Of a stretch of DNA of 64,000 bases, positions 28,729 through 37,743 are shown one piece after another. The stretch's first letter is position 1. The number at the start of each line of letters is the position of its first letter. The position numbers were made by a program, and so were the translations under genes. The notes under the pieces were generated by a model that had not been told where the DNA came from, did no database searches, and saw only the letters and a list, made by a program, of their open reading frames with translations. The stretch is from Solibacillus sp. FSL R7-0682 (GTDB lineage: Bacteria > Bacillota > Bacilli > Bacillales_A > Planococcaceae): assembly GCF_038005985.1 (NCBI RefSeq), contig NZ_JBBOUI010000001.1, forward strand, positions 1,074,001 to 1,138,000, in the 5' to 3' direction.

Positions 28729-29808
28729 CTATAATAATACAAAAAATAACACAATAATTACTGCAAAAAGTGGATAAAGCAATCGCTGTTGCAGTCGTTT
28801 CTTTGTCATAAGCCATTCTTCATCTGAAACATTCATCAACCGGAAAAAATGGGCTTGTTTGATTTCTTTTAAAATCGATTCTAGAGATGTCAGCAGGCCA
28901 AAAATGACTGTTAAAACTACGATTATTTTTGCCCAAGTAGGTAAAATAAATAATAAACCAATGCCAATAGCAAGTAACTGTAGAGGTAATCGGATGTATT
29001 GGGACTTTCTTAAAAAAGTTTTATATACGAGATTATCAACGCGATAATCGCTAAAAGTATGACGTTTAGCTAGTACAAAAAGTGGTGGTTTCGTTTTAGC
29101 GGGTAAGTAATACTTCATTTCCATACTAAAGTTGTACACCGTTTTCATCCATTTATTAAACTCCTCATATTCAATTGTCACTTCCATTTGCCAAAATCGA
29201 TTTGATTGTATCAACTTCCATAAATATATTCCACTTATTACAATTAACAATGTATAAATCCAAAAAGGAATAATGAAGAAACTCCAGGCAAATAGCGTAA
29301 GCATACAGAAAATGAAAGGAATTCGAATGAGTGAGCGCTGTATTTTGTATCGGATAATTATTCTTATTAAACTTACAACATTAAATAAGAATGCTATTTT
29401 TATGAGCTCAAAAATAGTGAACCCAGCTGCTAATAAGTAAGGGCTAACTATACTAATAATTAAAAGTAACATACTATTAAATGTTAAAAATGCATAGCTG
29501 TAGGCAGACTTTTTTAAGAGTCGAATCTTTCGTTCGTTTTGTCGATAAAATAATAAATCTGCATCATATAAATACAACCGAATTGAAGATTTAGTGGCGA
29601 CAAAGCATACAATAAATAACAAAAGTAAAAATAGATTTGTATCGATCGAAAATGATTGTAAGTTCGATACGGCTTCAAAGTATGAAAATCCCCCAATGAC
29701 GAATGCAGGAATGACTAAATATACAATTACAGTCCAATCCAAAACAGACCTAAAGAGTTTTATATTATAAAGGGCTGATCCCTTCCATCTACGAATAAAC
29801 ATCGTCAT
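28729..29808 (-). CDS. EcsB-family ABC transporter permease
   Basis: A 359-residue polytopic protein with about eight hydrophobic segments, cytoplasmic basic N-terminus (MFIRRWKGSALYN) and a central soluble loop (about 205-250). The pattern resembles EcsB-type permeases that pair with one ATPase (YthP/YthQ in Bacillus). The start overlaps the ATPase stop by four bases (ATGA), so the two are coupled. The substrate is unknown. Confidence 0.75.
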   Translation of the reverse strand: MTMFIRRWKGSALYNIKLFRSVLDWTVIVYLVIPAFVIGGFSYFEAVSNLQSFSIDTNLFLLLLFIVCFVATKSSIRLYLYDADLLFYRQNERKIRLLKKSAYSYAFLTFNSMLLLIISIVSPYLLAAGFTIFELIKIAFLFNVVSLIRIIIRYKIQRSLIRIPFIFCMLTLFAWSFFIIPFWIYTLLIVISGIYLWKLIQSNRFWQMEVTIEYEEFNKWMKTVYNFSMEMKYYLPAKTKPPLFVLAKRHTFSDYRVDNLVYKTFLRKSQYIRLPLQLLAIGIGLLFILPTWAKIIVVLTVIFGLLTSLESILKEIKQAHFFRLMNVSDEEWLMTKKRLQQRLLYPLFAVIIVLFFVLL

Positions 29809-30482
29809 TGTCCACCTTGTAGTTCGTAAAAGACATCAAGTAAGGAAATTTCCTTTTGAACAAGCTGCTGAAGATGCTTTAAAGTGCCTTGTGCTTGCAT
29901 TTTACCGTCATCTAATAAAAGAAAACGATCACAAATTCGTTCAGCCATTTCTAGTTGGTGGGTACATAGTAAAATACCTGCACCTTGATTTTTCCTCTCC
30001 TCTATCATGACTAATAATTCGCGCATAGCACGAGGATCAAGTCCCATAAATGGTTCATCTAAAATATAGAAAGGACGATCTATAAGGAAAGCTAAGACAA
30101 GCATTACCTTTTGTTGCATACCTTTTGAAAAATAAATCGGTAAATCATCAAGTCGATTATTAATTTGGAATAATGTTAACAGCTTTTGTGCATCATCCCA
30201 TAATTGTTTATTCGGCTGCTCATCGATTAGAAATTGAATATGCTCACGTAAAGTAAAGTGCTCGTATAAAAGAGGGCGCTCCGGCACATAGCCATAATCT
30301 GATAATTCGATTTCACCTTCAAAATACGGTAACACTTGTAAAATCGCTTGAATTGTCGTACTTTTTCCAGCCCCATTTCCACCAATGAGTCCAAGGATTT
30401 CGCCATTTTTTACTTCAAATTGAATTTCCTCAACGCACGGCTCATTTGTTGAATAGCCTGCTTTTTGTATAGTAACGATCAC
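29805..30482 (-). CDS. ABC transporter ATP-binding protein
   Basis: A 225-residue single ATPase domain with Walker A (GGNGAGKSTT), a slightly altered ABC signature (YFSKGMQQKVML), Walker B (FYILDEPFMGLD) and the switch histidine (LCTHQLEMAE). The GTG at 30482 has GAGGTG seven bases upstream; the GTG at 30491 overlaps that site. It pairs with the downstream permease as an EcsAB/YthPQ-type exporter. Confidence 0.88.
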   Translation of the reverse strand: MIVTIQKAGYSTNEPCVEEIQFEVKNGEILGLIGGNGAGKSTTIQAILQVLPYFEGEIELSDYGYVPERPLLYEHFTLREHIQFLIDEQPNKQLWDDAQKLLTLFQINNRLDDLPIYFSKGMQQKVMLVLAFLIDRPFYILDEPFMGLDPRAMRELLVMIEERKNQGAGILLCTHQLEMAERICDRFLLLDDGKMQAQGTLKHLQQLVQKEISLLDVFYELQGGQ

Positions 30483-30536
30483 AATGCTCACCTCTAATTT
30501 CTATTACGGTTGAATATGGAAATTAGTTTCAACTAA

Positions 30537-30574
30537 AATAAAAATGTGAATCGACGTATTCATCGATTCACATT
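30537..30574 (-). terminator. Terminator after ysdB (minus strand)
   Basis: A perfect 12-bp inverted repeat (aatgtgaatcga / tcgattcacatt) with an 8-base loop; the minus strand continues into TTTTATTTT. Confidence 0.9.
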
Positions 30575-30581
30575 CGCTAGA

Positions 30582-30962
30582 TTATTCTTTCATCAATTTT
30601 TCAATTGGGTTTTTCCAATTTACACTAGCGTTCGGGTAATTCATTAAAATCTCATTTTCTAAAAATCGGAAGTCTTCCTTCGTAAATCCTTGAAGCTTCA
30701 TTGGATCATGGACAAAGACGAAAATACTTACGACTTCAAAGGCATTTTCAGTCGTACCCAAATATTTTTCACCTTCAAATAATGCGCCTTTATACGAAAT
30801 GAAAAAGTTTTTCCGAATATTTTTAACATCATCAAAAAAATAATAACTTCCATTTTCGTATGCCTCATCTAATTTACGCTTTGGGTCTGTTAAGTAACGA
30901 ACGCCTTTATAAAATATGTAAATGATGAGGATTATAATGGCGATGCGCAGTAATAATGCCAC
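30582..30962 (-). CDS. ysdB: Sigma-W pathway protein YsdB
   Basis: A 126-residue membrane-anchored protein: an N-terminal hydrophobic segment (about 3-21) and a soluble domain (PKRKLDEAYENGSYYFFDD ... FLENEILMNYP). It matches YsdB of Bacillus, a sigma-W regulon member of unknown biochemical role, and its place near ysdA and the M42 peptidase agrees. A perfect TGAAAC-N17-CGTA promoter lies upstream. GGAGGAAG precedes the ATG. Confidence 0.9.
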   Translation of the reverse strand: MALLLRIAIIILIIYIFYKGVRYLTDPKRKLDEAYENGSYYFFDDVKNIRKNFFISYKGALFEGEKYLGTTENAFEVVSIFVFVHDPMKLQGFTKEDFRFLENEILMNYPNASVNWKNPIEKLMKE

Positions 30963-30997
30963 GAAACTTCCTCCTTGCTTACGGTGTTTTCATGCTA

Positions 30998-31024
30998 TAC
31001 GATTGAGTAGTATAAAAGGTTTCA
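30998..31024 (-). promoter_or_regulatory. Sigma-W promoter of ysdB
   Basis: On the minus strand TGAAAC (31024-31019), 17 bases, CGTA (31001-30998): an exact match to both sigma-W elements. Confidence 0.8.
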
Positions 31025-31052
31025 TTTTTTTAAGTAAATGAGGGAAAAAATT

Positions 31053-31535
31053 ATGGAGTTTAAACAATTATTTGAAATGCAACGAGAGCTCGATGCATTT
31101 ATCGAGGAAACACAAAATGTTCAGAAGGATGTTTTTGTAGAAAAAAGCTTAGCGCTATTAGTTGAGCTAGCAGAGCTTGCAAATGAAACGCGGTGCTTTA
31201 AATTTTGGTCTACGAAGGGACCATCTGAGCGAACGGTTATTTTAGAGGAGTTTGTAGATTCAATTCACTTTATGCTGTCATTAGGGAATATGCGCAAACT
31301 AACATTACAGGAGTGGCCAAAAGTAGAAGAAAAATGCGAATTAACACCAGCATTTATAGAAGCGACAAATGCTGTACTAACATTTTTAAAGGAGCAAACA
31401 TATGAAAATTATGATGCTCTTTGGAAGCAATATAGTATACTTGCTTATAATTTAGGCTTCACAGAATCGGATATTATAAAAGCCTATATGGAGAAAAATG
31501 AAAAAAACTATGAGCGTCAACGTTCAGGCTATTAA
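31053..31535 (+). CDS. dUTP diphosphatase, all-alpha dimeric type
   Basis: A 160-residue all-helical protein of the dUTPase_2/MazG-like group. It hydrolyses dUTP to dUMP and pyrophosphate, keeping uracil out of DNA. The metal-binding helices are visible: EKSLALLVELAELANETRCFKFW and EEFVDSIHFML (E..E and E..D acidic pairs). I take ATG 31053, which has GAGGG 8 bases upstream; the frame extends to an ATG at 31038 without a ribosome site. It lies divergent from ysdB and upstream of the M42 peptidase. Confidence 0.85.
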   Translation: MEFKQLFEMQRELDAFIEETQNVQKDVFVEKSLALLVELAELANETRCFKFWSTKGPSERTVILEEFVDSIHFMLSLGNMRKLTLQEWPKVEEKCELTPAFIEATNAVLTFLKEQTYENYDALWKQYSILAYNLGFTESDIIKAYMEKNEKNYERQRSGY

Positions 31536-31604
31536 GAAAACTATTTCACTTTTCGAAATAACATCGGTATAATGGGAGAGAATCTAATTAGGAGGCTATA
31601 TGCT

Positions 31605-32693
31605 ATGACAAAGCTTGATCCAACATTACAAATGTTTAAAGAATTAACAGATGCGAATGGTATTCCCGGGAACGAACGTGCGCCTCGTGAAGTAATGAAA
31701 AAACATATTGCACCATATGCAGATGAAATTGAAACAGATAATTTAGGCAGCTTAATTGCGAAAAAAGTGGGCGATGAAAACGGTCCGAAAATTATGGTTG
31801 CTGGTCACTTAGATGAAGTAGGCTTCATGGTGACACGTATTGATGATAAAGGTTTCATCTTCTTCCAAACTGTAGGCGGCTGGTGGGGTCAAGTTATGCT
31901 TGCACAGCGCGTAACGATTACAACACGTAAAGGCGAGGAAATTATTGGGGTAATCGGTTCAAAACCACCTCACATTTTACCAGCTGAAGTAAGAAATAAA
32001 CCAGTTGACGTTAAAGCAATGTTCGTTGATATCGGCGCAACTTCAAAAGAAGAGGCAATGGAATGGGGCGTACGTCCTGGTGATATGATTACACCATATT
32101 TTGAATTTAACGTCATGAAAAACGAAAAACACTTATTAGCAAAAGCGTGGGATAACCGTATTGGGTGTGCTATTGCGATTGATGTATTAAAAGCATTAAA
32201 AGATGAAAAGCACCCGAACGTTGTATATGGTGTTGGTAACGTTCAAGAAGAAATCGGCTTACGTGGTGCGAAAACTTCTACATACAAAGTACAGCCTGAT
32301 ATTGGTTTCTCAGTTGACGTTGGTGTAGCTGGAGATACGCCAGGAGTAACACCAAAAGAATCTACTTCAAAAATGGGTGCAGGCCCTCAAATCGTAGTTT
32401 ATGATGCATCGATGGTATCGCACACAGGCTTACGTGAATTTGTGCTTGATGTAGCAGAAGAAGCAGGCATCCCGTACCAATTCGAAGCGATGGCTGGCGG
32501 TGGAACAGACGCAGGTTCTATCCATATCACAGCAAATGGTGTGCCATCACTTGCAATCGGTGTAGCAACACGTTATATTCACTCACACGCAGGCATCCTG
32601 CACCGTGATGACTATGACAATGCGGTCAAATTAATTGTTGAAGTAATTAAACGTTTAGACCGTGATGCAGTAAATAAAATTACGTTTGAATAA
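31605..32693 (+). CDS. ysdC: M42 family metallo-aminopeptidase (YsdC-like)
   Basis: A 362-residue M42 peptidase, a family of co-catalytic metal aminopeptidases that form large tetrahedral particles. Metal ligands and catalytic residues are seen in [13 protein letters not shown] (His, Asp), [14 protein letters not shown] (Asp), [11 protein letters not shown] (Glu-Glu) and [11 protein letters not shown] (Asp), with a late histidine in [11 protein letters not shown] 31605 has GGAGG 9 bases upstream. In B. subtilis ysdC is next to ysdB, as here. The upstream sequence TTCACT-N18-TATAAT (31544-31573) may be its promoter. Confidence 0.93.
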   Translation: MTKLDPTLQMFKELTDANGIPGNERAPREVMKKHIAPYADEIETDNLGSLIAKKVGDENGPKIMVAGHLDEVGFMVTRIDDKGFIFFQTVGGWWGQVMLAQRVTITTRKGEEIIGVIGSKPPHILPAEVRNKPVDVKAMFVDIGATSKEEAMEWGVRPGDMITPYFEFNVMKNEKHLLAKAWDNRIGCAIAIDVLKALKDEKHPNVVYGVGNVQEEIGLRGAKTSTYKVQPDIGFSVDVGVAGDTPGVTPKESTSKMGAGPQIVVYDASMVSHTGLREFVLDVAEEAGIPYQFEAMAGGGTDAGSIHITANGVPSLAIGVATRYIHSHAGILHRDDYDNAVKLIVEVIKRLDRDAVNKITFE

Positions 32694-32740
32694 TAGTGAA
32701 AAGAAATACAGATAGAACTAAATAGAAATTCCATAGTTGA

Positions 32741-32957
32741 GAGGCTAGGACAAAACAAAAACATCATTTTTCTCGAGTGAGAAAAATGATGTTTTTTTGT
32801 AATTGGTTTCCGTTGCGGGGACGCTTTCCGGGGGCGTGGCCTGAGACTACAGGCTCAGGCCACGCTATTTATTCACCCAGGACTCACCCCTCCACTACAA
32901 CCAATTAATACTGTACTTTACCGTAAATAGAGAAATTTTCACTTCTGTCCCAGCCTC
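32741..32957. repeat. Nested palindromic intergenic element
   Basis: Outer arms gaggctaggac (32741-32751) and gtcccagcctc (32947-32957) pair with one mismatch. Inside are a 16-18 bp hairpin with a T run (32757-32797) that can terminate ysdC, then a second arm pair taattggtt/aaccaatta (32800-32808, 32899-32907) enclosing a GC-rich 12-bp hairpin (gcgtggcctgag / ctcaggccacgc, 32834-32845, 32854-32865). Similar dispersed GC-rich intergenic palindromes occur in Bacillales genomes. No coding sequence was found in it. It fills most of the gap between ysdC and the LysR gene. Confidence 0.8.
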
Positions 32958-33039
32958 TTTTTTCCATTTGTTGCAACAAAGAAGCGAGCACCATTTCGTG
33001 GGATTCAGCCTGTTTTTCTACATATTATTTAATATGTAC

Positions 33040-33885
33040 TTAACCTTTTACAAGCATATTTAAAAAATAGCGCAATGCAACGGATGGGTTATCTTTTCTA
33101 TAAATAAATTCTGTCGGAATTTCATTATAGCTTTGCGGAAGTGTTTCATATTCCAAATTAAAGTAACGTGTATATCGCTCAAAAACTGACTTTGGTAATA
33201 AAGTAACTCCTAATCCTACTTGAACGCAACCTAATATTGCTTCAAGTGAACCCATTTCCATTATTTGATATGTTTTTATGCTTTCTTCTCTTAAATACTT
33301 TTCAAATTGAAAACGATAAGAACAACCTGATCGAAATACTAATATTGTTGCATTTTCTAATACAGGTTTTTTTCCCTTTGCAAAAATAAAAACAAGCTCT
33401 TCATTCAACACGACACGTTTCCCTACTAAACTATGTTCTAATGGACCTGAAATAAACGCCCCATCAAGTTGATAATGTAATACTTGTTCAACTAACTTAG
33501 CTGTTGGTTGAGTACGGACATGTAAGGCTACATCAGGGCAACTTCGATGGTATTGCATTAAGACATTTGGTAAATGAATAGCTGCTGTTGTTTCGATAGA
33601 ACCGATTTGTAAGGAACCTCTTGGTGCATGTTCATCTTGCATGGCATTTTCTGCTTGTTCAACCATCATAAAAATTTGAAGTGCATACTCGTACAATTCT
33701 TTCCCTTTCACAGTTAATTGACAACCACGATTATGTCGATGTAATAGTTTTGTTTGTAGCTGTTCTTCTAGTTTAGCTATTTTCATTGTTACATTAGATT
33801 GCGAATAATTTAGACTCTCCGCTGCATGTGAAATAGTTCCAAGTTCTACTACAGCTCGAAATGCTTTTAATGCTTCAATATCCAT
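33040..33885 (-). CDS. LysR family transcriptional regulator
   Basis: A 281-residue regulator with the N-terminal winged helix (MDIEALKAFRAVVELGTISHAAESLNYSQSNVT) and a type-2 periplasmic-binding-like effector domain. ATG 33885 follows AAGGAG; a 12-residue upstream extension has no ribosome site. It is divergent from the MFS/nitronate monooxygenase pair, the normal arrangement of a LysR regulator and its target. The effector is unknown. Confidence 0.92.
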   Translation of the reverse strand: MDIEALKAFRAVVELGTISHAAESLNYSQSNVTMKIAKLEEQLQTKLLHRHNRGCQLTVKGKELYEYALQIFMMVEQAENAMQDEHAPRGSLQIGSIETTAAIHLPNVLMQYHRSCPDVALHVRTQPTAKLVEQVLHYQLDGAFISGPLEHSLVGKRVVLNEELVFIFAKGKKPVLENATILVFRSGCSYRFQFEKYLREESIKTYQIMEMGSLEAILGCVQVGLGVTLLPKSVFERYTRYFNLEYETLPQSYNEIPTEFIYRKDNPSVALRYFLNMLVKG

Positions 33886-33945
33886 ATCTTTCTCCTTGGT
33901 ATCATTTTTAATTATACCCATTATATATTTTTTGAATTATTATTT

Positions 33946-33968
33946 ATATCTAAATCTTGTTACGATAT
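33946..33968. promoter_or_regulatory. Candidate LysR operator between the divergent genes
   Basis: ATATC-N13-GATAT, a 5-13-5 interrupted dyad of the size LysR proteins bind, lies directly before the MFS ribosome site. Confidence 0.4.
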
Positions 33969-33985
33969 TTTAGGGGGGGGTTAAA

Positions 33986-35116
33986 TTGAAAATTGTTTTT
34001 GGAGGAGTGTTATTATTAGCGGTTGCAATGGGGATTGGAAGGTTCGCTTATACACCAATGCTGCCATTCATGCAAGAAAGTTTAAATTGGACGAACAGTA
34101 CTGCAGGCTACATTGCTTTAAGTAATTATGTTGGCTATTTTATAGGTGCTTTACTATGTACTTTTTCTTTTTTTCGAAATAAGCAATTAAGTATATTCAT
34201 CATGATATGGATCAGTGCAATCTCGACTCTCCTATTAGGTTTTACAGAAAATATCATGCTTATTTTTATTGGGAGATTTGTTTCTGGGCTTACAAGTGCA
34301 GTCATCTTTATTTTTACCTCTCAAATTATTTTAACTTATATTCAATCCATTCAGAAAAATGGCTATGCGGGGTATTTATATAGTGGGGTCGGCTTTGGAA
34401 TTGTTGGCTCAAGTATTTTACTGATGCTATTTTCTCCTATTTTAGATTGGAATGAAATATGGAGGATACTTGGTATTGCTAGTTTAATTATGGGGTTAAT
34501 TGGATATTCCATCATTCGAATGCTGCCGATTGATTCAACGAAATCTAAAGGGAAAGTCAACAATACGGCTACAATCTACTGGCTCTATTTAGCTTACTTT
34601 TTAGAAGGCCTTGGCTATATTATTACAGGTACTTTTATCGTCAATGTTGCCAAAAATTCATCAACGATTCATTTCGATAGTACATTAGTTTGGCTAATTG
34701 TTGGTATTGCTGCGATTCCTTCGTGCTTTCTATTAATTCGACTAGCAGAACAGTTTGGTTATTCAAAAGTTTTATCAATAGTACTTTTATTACAATCGAT
34801 CGGTATTGTTTTACCCGCTTTAAATGTGACAAATTGGAGCTTCATAATTAGTGCCTTTTTATTTGGTTTTACGTTTATGGGGATTACAGCCTTGGCAAAC
34901 GCCATTGTAAAAAAAATAAATACTTCAGCGATTGGCACATTAACAGCGTTATATGCACTAGGTCAAATAATAGGACCTGCTATAGCAGGGATTTTGCTAG
35001 ATTCTAAACATTTTAGCAGTGCTTTTTTATTTGCAGGGATTACAGTACTAACTGCAAGTTTGTGTGTCGTCTTTTATTCCATTCGTGAAAGGAGATTTAA
35101 TTTGAATGTTCGATAA
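33986..35116 (+). CDS. YbfB/YjiJ-type MFS transporter
   Basis: A 376-residue protein with about twelve membrane segments and the N-terminal signature [16 protein letters not shown] typical of the YbfB/YjiJ (MFS_4) branch of the major facilitator superfamily. The start is TTG behind a run of eight G. Its last 12 bases overlap the start of the nitronate monooxygenase gene, so the two should be coupled. The substrate is not known; the context suggests a compound handled by the monooxygenase. Confidence 0.85.
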   Translation: MKIVFGGVLLLAVAMGIGRFAYTPMLPFMQESLNWTNSTAGYIALSNYVGYFIGALLCTFSFFRNKQLSIFIMIWISAISTLLLGFTENIMLIFIGRFVSGLTSAVIFIFTSQIILTYIQSIQKNGYAGYLYSGVGFGIVGSSILLMLFSPILDWNEIWRILGIASLIMGLIGYSIIRMLPIDSTKSKGKVNNTATIYWLYLAYFLEGLGYIITGTFIVNVAKNSSTIHFDSTLVWLIVGIAAIPSCFLLIRLAEQFGYSKVLSIVLLLQSIGIVLPALNVTNWSFIISAFLFGFTFMGITALANAIVKKINTSAIGTLTALYALGQIIGPAIAGILLDSKHFSSAFLFAGITVLTASLCVVFYSIRERRFNLNVR

Positions 35117-36115
35117 TTTAAAATATCCGATTATCCAAGCACCAATGGCTGGTGGTGTTGCAACAGTTGAACTTGCAACTGCCGTTTCACGCAAAGGCGG
35201 ACTAGGCTTTTTAGCTGCTGGTACAAAAATCCTACCTTAGTTGAGCAGGAAATTTTAGCGTGCACCTCAACAAATCTACAATTCGGCATCAATCTATTTA
35301 TGCCATGTAGTGATTTAATCCATACATCAATTCATCCATACAAAGAACAATTAGAGCAAGACTTTCGAATACAATTGACAATAGAAGAACCGAAAGATGA
35401 CTTTTGGCAGGAAAAACTTAAATTAGTGATGAAGTACAAAGTGCCGTATATATCCTTTACTTTTGGCTGTCCATCGAAAGAAATCATCCAACAATTAAAA
35501 AATAATGGCAGTAAAATCATTGTTACGGTAACTAATTTATCAGAGGCAACTTTAGCAGAAAAAAACGGTGCAGATGCGATTTGTTTACAAGGGATTGATG
35601 CGGGAGGACATAGAGCAACATTTCAAAATTCTGATGAAATAGCTTACCTATCATTAATTAATTTAATCCACACAATTCGTCAAGAAATCTCTATTCCAAT
35701 TATTGCTGCCGGAGGAATTATTAATGGAAGAGATATTCATCTTGCGTTATGTGCTGGTGCAAATGCGGTTCAACTTGGCACAGCTTTTCTTTGTACTCAA
35801 GAAAGTGGCGCAAATACAATATATAAACAGGTTCTTCAATCTGATCTGTTTACAGAAACAATCCTCACCCGAGCCTTTACGGGACGTCTGGCTCGAGGAT
35901 TAAAAAATGATTTTATATGCAAGTACGATAAATTAGCGCCACCCATCTATCCTACTGTTCACACAATGACTCAGCCTATCCGTGCAGAAGCACTAAATGA
36001 AAAAAACCCACAGGCAATGTCGCTCTGGGCAAATACACGTTTTAAAGAAGTAAAAATTGGCACAGTTGATGAAATATTTGATTATCTTATTAGTGAATGG
36101 CCGCTTAGTCCGTAA
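35105..36115 (+). pseudogene. Nitronate monooxygenase, frameshifted
   Basis: NMO enzymes are FMN-dependent and oxidise alkyl nitronates. The first part (ATG 35105: [17 protein letters not shown] ... [11 protein letters not shown]) stops at TAG 35239, but the family sequence continues in the next frame from about 35229 ([26 protein letters not shown]) to 36115, including GIDAGGHRA and AAGGIINGRDIHLALCAGANAVQLG. One missing A in the A5 run at 35225-35229 explains it. A sequencing error, a true pseudogene or slippage expression are all possible. Corrected length would be about 336 residues. Confidence 0.85.
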
Positions 36116-36238
36116 TGCAGTGAATAATATTTTGGTTGATTAATTGCCAAATTGTGGTCGTAGAATCAAATGAATAGCTTATAATAGAGGGTAGGTATTT
36201 ATTTTTTAACCTATCTTTTATATTTAAGGGGGGATTTT

Positions 36239-36976
36239 ATGATTTGGCTTATTTTAGCGGCATTATTTATCTTTTTAGGCTTTGCAATGCAGAAATTGAA
36301 ATGGTATTTCCTTATTTCGGGCTATAATACAATGTCAAAGGAGCAAAAGGAGAATGTCGATACAGAAGGGCTAGCTCGTCTTATGGCAAAGTTTTCTTAT
36401 TTCCTAGCGCTCCTCTTTATTTTAATCGGAATTGCTGAATGGCAAAATTATAGTCAACTCATTTTACCGCTAATTCTTGCTTTAATTGCAGCAACAATTA
36501 TTGTTGTTATAAAGTCGCAAAAGTTTAATCACAATATTCTTGATGAAAAAGGCAAAGTAAAAAAAGGCGCAGGTAAACAAATGAAGCGCCCAATTATTAT
36601 TCTTGCCATTACGGTCATTGCTGTTGCCGTTATTATGACATTTGCCGTGTCAGAAACAAAAATTATTATGCATGAAAATCAGCTGGAGATTAAAGGAATG
36701 TATGGAGATGAATATTCATTCGATAAGATGGAGCAAGTAACATTGCTTCAAGAAATTCCTAATATCGCAATCCGTACAAATGGCTCCTCTGTTGGTTCAA
36801 AGCACAAAGGGCATTTTAAGCTGAAGAATGGGGAAAAGGTCAAATTATTTGTTGATAAGCGAAACCCGCCTTTCATTTCCTTTTTCGTTGCTGATCAGCA
36901 CGTCATTTTCAATTTAGCAACGGCAGAAGAAACGGATGAGCTCTACAAAAAATTAGAGCAAAAAGTAGCACAATAA
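36239..36976 (+). CDS. DUF3784-like membrane protein with PH-like C-terminal domain
   Basis: A 245-residue protein. The N-terminal part has a membrane segment (about 1-17), the DUF3784-like stretch ISGYNTMSKEQKENVDTEGL and a pair of membrane segments (about 50-90). After a basic loop comes another segment (about 118-138) and a beta-rich C-terminal domain that looks PH-like (KIIMHENQLEIKGMYGDEYS). The function is unknown. AAGGGGGG precedes the ATG. It is a single gene closed by a terminator. Confidence 0.7.
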   Translation: MIWLILAALFIFLGFAMQKLKWYFLISGYNTMSKEQKENVDTEGLARLMAKFSYFLALLFILIGIAEWQNYSQLILPLILALIAATIIVVIKSQKFNHNILDEKGKVKKGAGKQMKRPIIILAITVIAVAVIMTFAVSETKIIMHENQLEIKGMYGDEYSFDKMEQVTLLQEIPNIAIRTNGSSVGSKHKGHFKLKNGEKVKLFVDKRNPPFISFFVADQHVIFNLATAEETDELYKKLEQKVAQ

Positions 36977-36980
36977 AGAA

Positions 36981-37014
36981 GCGTATGACGAACTCATTTC
37001 GTCATACGCATTTT
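36981..37014. terminator. Bidirectional terminator
   Basis: A perfect 12-bp stem (gcgtatgacgaa / ttcgtcatacgc) with a 5-base loop and TTTTT lies between two convergent genes. Confidence 0.9.
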
Positions 37015-37018
37015 TAAT

Positions 37019-37456
37019 TTATTTAATTGCCTGCAACTCCTGTAACTTTACTGCAATTGCTTCAACTAAATTCGTTGTTGTTTTAGGGATAAAGCCTTCA
37101 AGTACAGAATTAATCATCATACCCATCATGCCACTAGCTGAAAGATCTAAGCTACCTGAAAGCTTAGCAGCGTCTGTTTTAAAATAGCCATGACCATTAA
37201 AGTTATCAGAAAGACCCTTTAATTGGAATTTTATTTCGTTAGGTTTAGCAAGCTCTGTAATATCCACTTGTAGCTTTATCGTCTTTTTTGTAAATCCTAA
37301 ATCCGCTAAAAAAATCCATGTAAATTGTGAATCACTTTGTGCCTCATGTGCAATATAACCTGGAATTAAGGTAGCCCAATTGTCGTAACTCTTTAAAAAA
37401 TCCCACGAAACGTCATTAGAAATTGGTAGCTCGACTGTGTGTAATGCTTGTGGCAT
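37019..37456 (-). CDS. CoxG/SRPBCC-fold protein
   Basis: A 145-residue protein of the START-like SRPBCC superfamily, CoxG branch. The opening VELPISNDVSWDFLKSYDNWATLIPGY and the pattern GHGYFKTDAAKLSGSLDLSASGMMGMMINSVL are typical. Such proteins bind hydrophobic ligands or membranes; no specific role can be assigned and no CO-dehydrogenase genes are nearby. It is a single gene, convergent with the DUF3784-like gene. Confidence 0.8.
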   Translation of the reverse strand: MPQALHTVELPISNDVSWDFLKSYDNWATLIPGYIAHEAQSDSQFTWIFLADLGFTKKTIKLQVDITELAKPNEIKFQLKGLSDNFNGHGYFKTDAAKLSGSLDLSASGMMGMMINSVLEGFIPKTTTNLVEAIAVKLQELQAIK

Positions 37457-37627
37457 GAAATTTCCCCCTTAGTAACTTTTAAATGACGAAATGATTACCA
37501 AATTAAGTCATTATAATTATTATCTTAAAAAATGAACGATAATTCAATAATTCGTAGTAATTTTCTGTAAAAATCTTAAATTTGCTACTTTATTCGGAAA
37601 TCTAAATCGTAACAGTAAGTAATAAGT

Positions 37628-37643
37628 TGAATAAAAATCGAAT
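37628..37643 (+). promoter_or_regulatory. Candidate ArgR (AhrC) box upstream of argF
   Basis: TGAATAAAAATcgAAT matches the core of the Bacillus ARG-box consensus CATGAATAAAAATKCAAKT. It lies about 86 bases upstream of the predicted transcription start. Confidence 0.5.
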
Positions 37644-37678
37644 AATTTAAATAAATATAAAAATTTATAATAATTCGC

Positions 37679-37707
37679 TTGATTTAATATTTATGCATAT
37701 GTATAAT
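37679..37707 (+). promoter_or_regulatory. argF promoter
   Basis: TTGATT, a 17-base spacer and TATAAT, 37 bases before argF. Confidence 0.75.
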
Positions 37708-37743
37708 AAAAAACAACATAAAGGTAACAGGGGTGTGTAAGAC

